From NCBI GenBank assembly GCA_027924585.1, contig BSBM01000076.1:10958001-11022000 (forward strand): a DNA stretch of 64,000 nucleotides, given 5' to 3'. Shown here one piece after another: positions 37,801-47,976 of the stretch. The notes beneath the pieces were generated by a model. It worked only from the letters and a program-made list of their open reading frames with translations. It had not been told where the DNA came from and did not search any database. Numbering within the stretch: the stretch's first letter is position 1; every line of letters begins with the position of its first letter. This DNA is from Larix kaempferi. Its lineage: Eukaryota; Streptophyta; Pinopsida; Pinales; Pinaceae. A program made the translations under genes and the position numbers.

Positions 37801-39779
37801 AAGGTTCAAAGATTGTCATAACAGTTAACTATCTCTTCCTTTGATTAGTATATTGGTGACAAAGAGTTCTCTTTTTCCTTTTCTGCATTTGTTCAAAGTT
37901 TCCTGGGGTCTCTAGTTTTTATAAAGGTTATTTTTACATGGAACCAGATACTATTTAGTGAAATTTATGCATTTGTTATTTAAATTTGAGTTTCTCAACT
38001 TCTATATATCCTTCATGGTACATTCATTATACAGGTAGTAATTTTTTCCATGCTCTGTACCCAGACAGTTAGTTATAACAATTAATAGATGAAGATAAAT
38101 GAAAGAGATGCGCCTTATGGTGAATGATCATCAAATTAAGTGCATCAAACTAACCAACAATTAAAAAAATCTGACACCACTTAGTCGATAAATTCTAAGA
38201 ACTAGAAGAGTAGCATAACAGAATCAAACCGAATGTCTATCAGGAGATTGTTTGCATCATAATTATTGACAATATAGGTAGGCAGAGTTGGTAGTCAAAT
38301 TTCAGAACCAGTGGGTGGATGAGTGATGGATCGTTGTTGTTATAATTTTTCTCACTAAATGCAGTTTCTAAGCCTTCACCTGCCTTTCAAATATGAATAC
38401 AAAAAACTCATAAACTCCTCAATTAGGTTGACCCTACTGTTGATTGTGTAAACGCAATAAGTCACAAAATCTCCAATCCATTTCAAGCAAGTTTCTTCAA
38501 GGCCTTACTGATTTTCTAGGTTTTTTCCTATTTTGTCCTTCACTGTTTCTCCTTAAGAAATTATTTCCTTCCCTCTATTAGGTCGATTACTTCTAATATT
38601 TCCTTTGAGCAATGAACGTGCCTCTTAATGTAAGGAAAGAAAGTTGGTATTTAGGAAAATTTTCTTTGTCTTTAATATCTTTTAGGATAGTTTTTTCTTT
38701 GTTGTTCTGTATTTTCTGCATGTTGAAAATTGCTTTCTTGCTTTTGTTGACCAAATAAAATACACCTTTATTCTAGTTCAAACTTCCTTTATAAGCCTAG
38801 ACCACAACTTTGACATCGACTTGCTAATATGCTTGTAGATTTACTTCCTCCTCAACATGATTATGTATTCTTCTCCAACAACTCGTAGCAGCCTTGTCCT
38901 TAAAGATAGGATCTTCTCAAAGTAATCAAACTTTCTACTGGGTGATCTTTAGCAACAGAAGACTACTGTCCACGTTGTATTTGCATGCAATCATGACATG
39001 GGGAAATAAATTTAGACCTTTAAAAATTGTTTTTCATTTTCAATTGAATACCCTAAATGAATTGCAGGTACATTCTATGATATATCGATCTTCCTTTTCT
39101 TCCTTTTATGCATGGAAAAAATGATAATGGATTTGGTGAATGCAATGGAGTGAATTACATCATTTTTTTCTCTTGTTAGAACAACAAATGAGCTCTTGTT
39201 AAGGCTAGATATGACTAGTATTCTAGAACAACTATCATCATACCCTCTGGCTATACTTCTTTGTTTGGTCACAAGGTGAATGATCAAAGGTGAAACAGTC
39301 CAGATAGTATCTACCAAGATATCAATCTACAACACTGTATAGACATCTAGAAAATCAACTTAAACTCCAAGTTCACCCTTATTTGCAACCTGCTGTTAAC
39401 CCCATGCACAACCTCTGTCACTGCTTTCCCAGGTTATCGACATTTACATGCTAGCATGGTAGCCTTTTGGTTGGCTGTGTGCCTTTGAGTTGATGAAATA
39501 TCAATGTAATTACAATTTTTTGTATCCCAATGATAGCAAAGAAGAAACCATATATTATGCCTTACTCTACTAAATACTTTGACAAATAAAATTATGATTT
39601 ACAGTGTGGCACAATTCCTCTATGTATACTCTTCCTAATGACAAACAACACTTAAAAACTTCCACCAACACTCACCTAGGCAGTTTGATGTCAAATTTTT
39701 GGTAATTAGATAGAGGCCGCCAATGCCAAGCACTAAGCATTAATGATGCTTATCATAGCTGCTGAGCAATCATACAATG
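37801..39779. other. No gene seen
   Basis: AT-rich TIR-element interior. No frame longer than 100 codons and no motif. Confidence 0.45.
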
Positions 39780-40490
39780 ATCCTTATGTTTGTCACACTC
39801 TCACATATATGAAACATCACTATAATATTCCTCTTTAGCAAATTTTATCAATAACTAATGGCCCACGAACCTGTTTGAAAAGGAACATTGGCATGTTACT
39901 TAAGCATAGTCAACTAGTCAACCCTTGTTTTAGCCTTATCTTCATGCTAGAAGAGGATTGAAACCTATTTGCAAAGGATCATTGGCGTGCTAGTTAAGCA
40001 TAGTCAGCAAGTCAACCCTTGTTTTACCCTGATCTTCATGCTAGAAGGGGATTGGGTCGACTCAAAGCTTGTATGAAAAAATTAGAAAAGTGCAATAAAT
40101 AATTAAGGCATTTCCAAATGCTTTTCATGCTAAGATGACTAGTTACAGCGATATTTATGTTTGTCACACTCTCACATATATGAAACTCACTGTAATATTC
40201 CTCTTTCGCAAATTTTGGGAATAGCTAATGGCTTATGAACCTATTTGCAAAGTAACACTGGCATTTTATTTAAGCATAGTCAACTAGTCAACCCTTGTTT
40301 TAGCCTTATCTTTATGCTATAAGGGGATTGGAACAATCGCATGTTTGTTAAGCTTAGTCAACTAGTCAACCCTTGTTTTACCCTTATCTTCATGCTAGAA
40401 GGGGATTGGGTCGACTCCAATCTTTTATTAAACAAATTAGAAAAGTGCAATAAAGCATTAAGGCATTTCCAATTGTCTTTAATGTTATGA
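39780..40490. repeat. Imperfect tandem repeats around AAGCATAGTCAACTAGTCAA
   Basis: The phrase AGTCAACCCTTGTTTTA with CTTATCTTCATGCTAGAAGG nearby recurs near 39910, 40010, 40280 and 40365. A larger unit (GTTTGTCACACTCTCACATA onward) recurs near 39788 and 40158. This is a nested duplication of short and longer units. Confidence 0.8.
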
Positions 40491-43400
40491 TTACAAGTAT
40501 ATTTGCAATGTAAAATTTAAATAAAGCTTGACTTTTACAAGATGGAAAAAAAAATAGGGCTTTCATATGAGAAGTGAAGTGCCATGCACTTCCACTAGCT
40601 CATGAAGGTGAGTAAGGTTTTAAGGATATCACCCTAAGGTCTTAAAATGAGATAATAATAAATGCTCATATAAAATAGCAAATCCATCACTGGCCACCAT
40701 GTGCCACATTGAAAGGAGAAACCACCTACCCAAAACTGCTCTAAACTCACCATTCTTTACCCACCACCAGAACTTCAAGACCACCCCACCATAAACATAC
40801 TTAGAACACCATCAAAGATGTACCTGGAATATATAGAACCTGCTAATTATAGACATGCTGAAAAAGCAGTCATTCCCAAAAAAGAAAAAAAACAAGAAAG
40901 ATTGATCTTGATGGAAAAGAGCATCAATCTAGCTTCTCGTAGGAAACCAAAAAAGAAAAAGTAGTGTCACTAGATTCATTTTTTGACAAGAAGTAAGAAT
41001 GTATGAGTCAATGCCATATGGGCCCCTTGGTGTTGGGCTCTTAGAAGAAAGTTAACTACTAAAAGTAACAATCTAAGACTCTGCTAGCTCTGGAATGAAC
41101 TCTAATCAATCTAGTGTTGATGATGCATTTGCTACATTGGAAACCCTTGGAAAGGAGCAATATTGCCTTCAAAATAAAGTGAATCAGATATAGAGATGGA
41201 ATTATGTTTTTTGGAAAAAGTAGAGGTTATTTTCTTCACTAGTTTTATGATGCTACTCTATGGGGTATTGATTAAAAGTATCACCCTAATAATCAACTAC
41301 AGGAAATATCAAGAAGTATATAAGAGCATAAAATTTGAACAACATGCCACAAATTGCCTCCTAAGTGATTGACAAGGGTCACAGTTGATGTTTTAGCCAA
41401 CTTGTATTAATAGCATTGCCAAAATTTACTCTGGAAGATATATTAGGACAGATAGAAAGTATTGTATGATAATAGGCCAGTTCTGGAGTTAGATTTAATG
41501 CAAGCTATGAGAAGGCATCCCTTTGATATTATGCAATAGTATCCCAAGATATGAAGCATGGTGTTTCCCTGATGTGTTGATCCTTGTATGAGGCATTGTT
41601 GATATGTACATACTGCAGATTGGTTCTTAGGAAGTTAGGGAAGAATAGATGGCAGAAAACTAACATGGAGAACTCTATAGTCACACCTACTTATATTATA
41701 TATAATTACCAGAAGAATGAGGCAGTGTTTTCATGCTTACATCACCTCTGTACCATCTATTTTCTCCAAGAATCTTACTTCCATCATAAGAGTTTGTTTG
41801 ATTAGAAGCATGGATGCAAGATACCTAATAAGACACTTTAGACCTTTCAGTAACAGACCCAAGTTTTACAAATACTAACACTAAAGCGGTTTGTATTTTT
41901 GGCGTTCATCAGCGTTACTACTTTTTTGTGTGTATTGGTGATGAGCAATATCCCCATGATTGGTTGAATATGTGGTTGAGTCTTTTTAGAATTTGGGATG
42001 TCCAATAATTCTAGGTCAGTTAGATTTGGTGTGGCATTGTAGGTTTTCAAATTCAACGACCCTTCCTAAAGGGGGAAACAGGCCTATTAGGTATAGCTAT
42101 GAGTGTTTTAGGAACTGAAACAATAGGGTCTTCATGTACATTTCAGAACAATGATGCATAGCTGTAGTTTCTGTTAAATGAAAGGTTGTAACAGGCTATT
42201 GTTTTTGGCATCTGCCAACCTAATCTTTGAGTTTATACTTTATCACAAGCTTCACAATCTACCATCCTTTGCAAACCAAAGATTTTACAGTGCTAATATG
42301 ACCTCTTCATTCATCCTGGGTTTAAATTGAAGTACTGTTCAAACTTTTAGACCTGAACTTTTGTTAGTGCCAACATCCCTTATTCCGAAGAGTATAGAAC
42401 TGGTAATATTTGTAGAGTTCTTCTTTTTTATGAATCCTTTGAGGGATGAAATACTTATTAGCTTTGTAAATATAATGAAGGACATTGCCTCCCCATACCC
42501 TATTCTGAACCATTATTGGGAGTTTCAAATTGGATATATAATGTTAAAACTTGTAATTTTAAAATATTTTTTGTTGTGCCATCTCCTAAAATTTGTTGAT
42601 CTCTCCAGCTATGCCTTAAATGTGTGCTTCTGTCCCCAAACTGGTGTGAAATGTAGCTTGAAATAGATATATAGAGCTTCTTTACAAGAATGTATTTTAT
42701 AGATATTTTATTTTGGAGAAAAAATTGAGGATAATAATTATATAACATGCAAGCATTAAATACAGGGATCTTTAAGGAAAATGTGTCAAATTAATGGACT
42801 TCGTTTCTGGCCTAGGCAGAGATGTGAATTAGACACACAGTTCATGAGTTCCCAATTTTGAGTTGTGGTTCATAGCAGTTATTTTTGAGATTTGAATTAG
42901 ATATTTTAATTTTACAATGACATTATTTTTCTTATCATAGACAGCAGCACTGCAATTGGAGTAGTGTTTGTAGCATGTCCTCGTGGATAAAATGCTATAT
43001 ACTCAAATCCGTAATTGGGAACATTTCCGTTGAAGCTGATACCGAGTTCTTTTTTATTTTGTAACATGGATTTTCTTCTATGTTTCATGTGGAAAGACCT
43101 GAAAAATGTTGGAATACTTCAAACACTGGCAATGAAAATGAAGTGCAATCTTATCTTTTTTAATGTGATTTAATCAGTCAACGGGTCTCAGTTTTTTTGC
43201 AGTCCCTAGAGAATATCCATTGTTGGTCAATCAGGGAAGTTTCCATGTTTATTGCCTGATTTATATGAAAGTATCACGAAAATGATATTTCACAAAAATA
43301 ATTGTCATCAAAACATGCTCGAAAATTTACTTGCTGCAATGACTCTGGAATCTTTAACACAACTCATTTAACAAGATCACAAGAGATTATTAGAGAGCCT

Positions 43401-44479
43401 GAGAATGAATCATCTGTCTTGTCTGGAGTCATTTCACTTGAATTATGGGGGAATGAGGTGAAGAAATGATGCAGGGGCATAAGCTAAGAGATGAAGTCAT
43501 CGGTGACTTCATAAGTCAAAGTGGAAAGCTCTAAAAGAGATTGAGTCTCTTTGTATTTATGTTTATTAGAATAGGAATTTGAATTAAATAAAAGGATTTA
43601 TGATCCTTCGTTGAAACAGATAGAGATAAGATTAGTTAGGAATCAATTTAGATTTTTTAGCAGAAATTTTAGGAAGAAGTGGTTGAGTCAGAGTTTGTTA
43701 AGTTTCTTGATCCTGTCCTTTTGAATCTGGAACAGAACTTTATTTGTATTTAAATACAATCAGGGTTTATTGAAAAAGTGGGGGCTTGAGTAGGTTGGAG
43801 AACTTAGAGGTTTGGGATAGCTTAATGGATCAGATAAGCTTGAAGGGATTGAAGAGGACTCAAAACCTGTTGGTTTCCTGGAGCAAACATAAATCAAAAT
43901 TGTGGCTAATGTTTTCTGTACGATCGATCTGGGAATGTATTTCAAGCTTTATGAAGTTTTATTGAAGGAATAGAATGATTTTTAGTGCATCTATACATTG
44001 TATTTGAATCGAATTAGTGATTATTGTGGCAAGTTTTATGGTTTCTTATCTGTGTGTGGAGTATTACATATACACCGTCGCATTATTTAAATACACAGAA
44101 TTTAGATTGAAATTATTATCAGAGTCAAAGATATAGTTTGAATTGACAAATTTCCATCAGGGAAGTTGCCATGTTTATTGCCTGATTGACTTGCCATGTT
44201 TAAATCCCAAATTGTTGCTCATATCAATCAAATTTCATAAGGAATTAGTAGGAAATTCTATGAATTTCACTAAGTGATTGCAGAGAAGTCGAATTCTTGG
44301 ATAAATTGCAGGTATTCTGGTTTCTGAAAGGCGCACAGATCGAACAAAAAGAATCGAGGGTTCATGTGCATTGCTAGATCAATGATTTTGAGCCAACTTT
44401 GTGATGACAGAATAATTTGAGTGAACCTGATATTGATGATGCGTCAACTTGAAATTCGGTCATGCAAACCCAATCTTCA
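40491..44479. other. No gene seen
   Basis: About 4 kb of AT-rich TIR-element interior with only short frames. Nothing on either strand resembles a transposase. Confidence 0.45.
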
Positions 44480-44865
44480 AATACCATTAATGGAGGCGCT
44501 GTAGAAGAAGGTTCGAAATCTTTGAGAGAATGGTAAGTAGCAGATTGGGAATCAAGATTTTCAAATTCTAGTTTCGATCATTTAATTCTGGCAGTTTTGT
44601 TCTTTCATGGTTAATACAGGAACTAGAATTTCTTGTATCCATTGCGAAAGAGTTAGCACCGTCTGATCAAAGCGATCGACGATGGCGGTCGATTCAATGT
44701 TTGGTAATTATCCCACATTTGCAGTAGAGTTAGTGTATTAGGTGTTTATAACGAGAACTCTCACATTGTTTATTCGATGCGGAGAGCAAGGGTATGGGCG
44801 GGGATCAGGTTGTTTGGACTCCACGAGAAGTCACCAGCCTGGATCCCGGGACGACCTGTCAGGCC
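44480..44865 (+). pseudogene. Exon-like island near the right TIR, unknown gene
   Basis: A donor-like G|GTAAGT follows AGAGAATG near 44533. An acceptor-like TTAATACAG ends near 44620, and the next donor-like GTAATT follows TTTG near 44703. Joining the two blocks across the putative intron gives one frame with MELEFLVSIAKELAPSDQSD, a plausible protein start. The sequence through 44865 is GC-richer than its surroundings. Composition and splice signals suggest a captured or resident host-gene fragment. I do not recognise the protein. Confidence 0.4.
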
Positions 44866-44876
44866 CCCTACCTTTT

Positions 44877-45165
44877 GGAAAAACTACCTGAATCTAAATT
44901 TTTTTATCTACTTTAGATATGCAACACTAAACTACAACGTTTTATAGATGCAAGGCCAGTCAGTCTATGGAAAAATTGCCTGAATCTAAAACTTTTTATC
45001 TGCTTTAGATATGTAACACTAAACTGCAACGTTTTATAGATGTAAGGCCAGTCATTCTATGAACAAAGTGGTCTTTTAATATTTTATCTGCTTTACATAT
45101 GCAACACTAAATTGCAATGTTTTATAGATGTAAGGCCAGTCGGTCTATGAACAAAGTGGTCTTTT
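44877..45165. repeat. About 92-bp tandem repeat, 3 copies
   Basis: CAACGTTTTATAGATG followed by AAGGCCAGTC recurs three times with TATCTRCTTTAGATATG before it. Periods are close to 92 bp; the third copy has a changed start (GAACAAAGTGGTC). Confidence 0.88.
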
Positions 45166-46015
45166 AATATAATATAAGTAACTGCAAATTTTTCGAAGGA
45201 AAAAAAAACTTTTAATACTCATTTATATGCAAGTGAAAAAAAGAAAACAACACTTATATTTAACATAATAAAAATAACATAAACATAAATAATAAAAGTT
45301 GTAACCACTTTTACTTGTACTCACAATTTTTTTATATATAAAATAACATCATCATAAATAATCACATTTAGAAAGCACAAATCCTTTAATTTTTAAAACC
45401 AAATATGTTTAAAAAATAGCATCAAATACTTATCTAACATCAATAAAGTGTGTATATGCTTTCCTCTAATTTCTTTTTGCTTTCTTCTGTAATAACTTTT
45501 GACTAAAACCAACTTAAAACCTTTACACCAAATTAAGTAAACATACTCATTCAACATGTCCAACCTAATTAAGTAAACATAATCAATCCCAGTGTTCAAC
45601 CAACTTAATACATAAAATGTACTAAATTAATAATCTATGCAAAGATTCCTTGGGTTTTGTATACCATGAAGGTATCCAAGCCCCTAGGGTGCCTTGGGAG
45701 GCTCTAAGCCTCCAAGGCCTGTTATAGGCCCTCAATAGGCCTTGGGGGCTTGAAACAACTCATGCCTATTACAGGTCTTGGGAGGTTTAGTCAAGCCCAC
45801 AGTATCATGCCAATATACTAGGTAGATATATAAAGGGGTATAAAAAATGTAAATGAAAAAATGGATACATGCAATATATAGGGAAAATAGGGGTTTTTTT
45901 AAATTGGAAGGGGGGTTAAAAAAAACGATTTTGGGAGGTATTTTCCAATATTTATTGAAATTAGGGGTATTGTTTCATATGCCATGAACAAACATGCTAT
46001 GGTAGGCAGTCATTG
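45166..46015. other. AT-rich right end of the TIR element
   Basis: No gene. A local run of GGCCTTGGGAGGCTT-like phrases lies near 45690-45790. Confidence 0.5.
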
Positions 46016-46030
46016 AGTGAAGCCCCCGTG

Positions 46031-46038
46031 CTCGCATG
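46031..46038 (+). repeat. Right 8-bp target duplication of the TIR element
   Basis: CTCGCATG, identical to 22268-22275; the copia minisatellite resumes immediately after. Confidence 0.9.
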
Positions 46039-46138
46039 CTCGTAGGAAATTCCTCGCATGTTGGTAGACGTGTGATGTGCATCTAGGCTATGCTCCATTG
46101 ATGACGAGATGATCTGGATGTGATTAGGTGACAGTAGG

Positions 46139-46308
46139 GTACACATGTTTTGCAGAGGCATTGTAATCAGTCCTACGATGTACACAGGTTTTGCATAGGC
46201 AATGTAATCAGTCCTGCGATGTACACAGTTTTTGCAAAGCAATGTAATAAGTCCTGAGATGTACACAGGTTTTTAAGAGGCAATGTAATAAGTCCTGAGA
46301 TGTACCTA
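46139..46308 (+). repeat. 41-bp minisatellite in copia 3' region, 4 copies
   Basis: GTACACA starts at 46139, 46180, 46221 and 46261, with a degraded start at 46302. Each unit contains GGCAATGTAATMAGTCCTG. It belongs to the copia element's untranslated 3' part. Confidence 0.9.
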
Positions 46309-46509
46309 ATTGATGGCTTGCTCACAGAGATGATGAAGACCTACATGAAGGCTAGGCCTACATCCAGCATGAAAAAGGGTTGGCTCTGTATAACTTCCTA
46401 TGACAAGTAGATTAGAGATTGATGGTCGAGATAGCAGCAGCAGTGACGATGATGATCCAGTGACGAAGACTTGTGTTGATCACTGTGTCAATATAATACC
46501 TTCCTAGTT

Positions 46510-46518
46510 AAGAGGGAG
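46510..46518 (+). other. Polypurine tract of copia element
   Basis: AAGAGGGAG directly precedes the right LTR, the usual place for the plus-strand DNA primer. Confidence 0.85.
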
Positions 46519-47106
46519 AGTTAATGTAATTGTAACTTCAGAAGATATTCACTTGTATATTTTTTGTTGTATTTGTATTTTATTATTGTACCTCCAACGA
46601 AGATGTTTATTCCTCTGGTCGGGAGAGTCATTATTGTACTTGAGTCATGTAAATTCATTGAGGTTAACCCTCCATTGTATGTCGGGGATTTAGACCCCAG
46701 AGTTGAGTCATCATTTGGTTATTAGACTCTCCTAGAGAAGTCATCCCAGTTAGTTAAACCTAGGGGCCAACCTATTTGGGGTTAAGGTCAAGTGAAAGTA
46801 AAAGTATAAATAGAGAGGGTGCTCCTCTCTATTTGCTCATTCACTCACTCATCAAGTTCGCATAATTGAGGAGAAGGACAAGTTCGCGCAAGTGGATAAG
46901 AGAAAAGTTGTTGAAGACCATTTCTACTTTTGGGGTTTATTGTATTGTTGCTCATTCTATCTCTGAGGAATTTGTGGGGTTTTCTCCTTTATAGTTTCCC
47001 CGATGAAAATCTTTGTGTCTCTTGTCTCTTGTGTTTGAATGTTTTGCATGTTATTCTCTCAAATAAGATCCTAGATAATCTTGAATTAATTTGTGAAAAT
47101 CTAACA
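46519..47106 (+). mobile_element. 3' LTR of copia element (588 bp)
   Basis: It is the same length as the left LTR. The first base is A where the left has T. TATA box and hairpin are kept. It ends TAACA before the AGTAG target duplication. Confidence 0.95.
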
Positions 47107-47757
47107 AGTAGAAGTCAAGGTTATGAAAGATGAAGATGATATTGACAATCACAATATCAACATCAAATAAAATGACAATGACGTAGATTGAAATAATAAA
47201 ACAAAAAATACGATTAAAAATGAAGTCATTATTAACAACAATTATGAAAGAAATGAAGTGGTAGAAGAATGCAATGATAAAAGCGTCGAAGATAACCTTA
47301 ATCATGGTAACAGAGAAGAATGAAACCCAGAAGATGTTGTGAAAAATGAAAATATGAACATTCTACCAGTGGTCGCAACTCAAGTTATTCTAGAATCTCA
47401 ATATCAAAAGGCTCACCGGGTACAACTAAATATAAGCTTTCCAGACATGGAAGTAAGTACATTATTAGTAATTAACGCTATAGATAAGAAAACCATATCA
47501 AAGCATGCAGAAATATCAAAGATCCACATAAAATTAGAATAGCAAAGGAACACCGTTAGATTAGCATATCCGAAATATACGCTGCTTAGTTGTTATGCGT
47601 TCATCTACAGAATCATAAGCATGATAAGATTTGAATGGAAATGTGACCAATTATTGCAAGAACTGCTAAACCGTGGCACAGTTATTCGTGGAAAGAATTC
47701 CAATTGCAACACACTCGTAGAATATTCATGGTTGAATATTTTCAGAGCGGGATGACT
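47107..47757 (+). pseudogene. Outer-element protein of unknown family, 3' part
   Basis: This continues the frame broken at 17166, in phase through the target duplication (GTA G|AA GTC). It is acidic and asparagine-rich, then has a more ordered segment (VVATQVILESQYQKAHRVQL, LNISFPDME), a stop near 47540, and a last part with FEWKCDQLLQELLNRGTVI. In-frame stops occur near 47169, 47190, 47321 and 47540. Codon phase is otherwise kept, which argues that it was a translated gene. No known retroelement domain is visible. The 3' LTR starts where the frame ends. Confidence 0.6.
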
Positions 47758-47976
47758 TGTAATAAACCTAATTGGTTATTACAAATTTATTTATTATTAG
47801 ATTAGGATAATTAATTATTAATTATTAAATGACATGTCTATTTATCAATAGACATGTCTATTCTCGTTAGGCCATATTTAATATCGGCCATTCCTATTGT
47901 AAAATCATCAATTCAATTATAAAAATATCTATATATATTTTCTATTAAGATAATCATGTAAGGATTGTGCTTTACA
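47758..47976 (+). mobile_element. 3' LTR of the outer element
   Basis: It starts TGTAATAAACC and ends GTGCTTTACA; TGTAA and TTACA are inverted termini. It matches 14757-15017 apart from indels, mostly microsatellite growth in the left copy. Confidence 0.88.

Larger units (their letters stand above)
22276..46030. mobile_element. TIR DNA transposon, about 23.75 kb with later insertions
   Basis: The ends are a perfect 15-bp inverted repeat CACGGGGGCTTCACT (22276-22290 and 46016-46030). It continues imperfectly for some 50 bp, with shared ACCATA and GTTYGTTCAT. An exact 8-bp duplication flanks it, as in hAT elements; P-type elements also make 8 bp. No transposase is recognised, so it is non-autonomous or too decayed. 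It contains a solo LTR and a long-LTR element, leaving about 15.7 kb of its own, and exon-like islands near both ends. Superfamily assignment is inference from the duplication length. Confidence 0.8.
17167..47106 (+). mobile_element. Ty1/copia retrotransposon, interrupted and internally deleted
   Basis: Two 588-bp LTRs, a primer site, gag and a reverse transcriptase/RNase H block in copia order define it. Leaving out the 23.75-kb TIR insertion, it would be about 6.2 kb, a normal size for the family. The protease and integrase regions expected between gag and RT are not detectable, so it was probably deleted in the middle. It lies in the coding frame of the outer element. Confidence 0.92.
14757..47976 (+). 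mobile_element. Outer non-autonomous LTR retroelement, split by nested insertions
   Basis: It has short LTRs (about 261 and 219 bp), an exact tRNA-iMet primer site at 15020-15031, a pyrimidine-rich leader, and one long frame of unknown family. I see no protease, integrase, reverse transcriptase or RNase H of its own, so it would depend on another element's enzymes. Without the nested copia element it would be about 3.3 kb. The flanking five bases are TGTTA on the left and TGTTC on the right, an imperfect target duplication at best. The flanks are also parts of a 0.6-kb host duplication. Confidence 0.75.

Noticed and set aside
46139-46308. CRISPR-like array of 41-bp units
   Set aside because: Units are contiguous with no unique spacers; it is a minisatellite in a plant retroelement.
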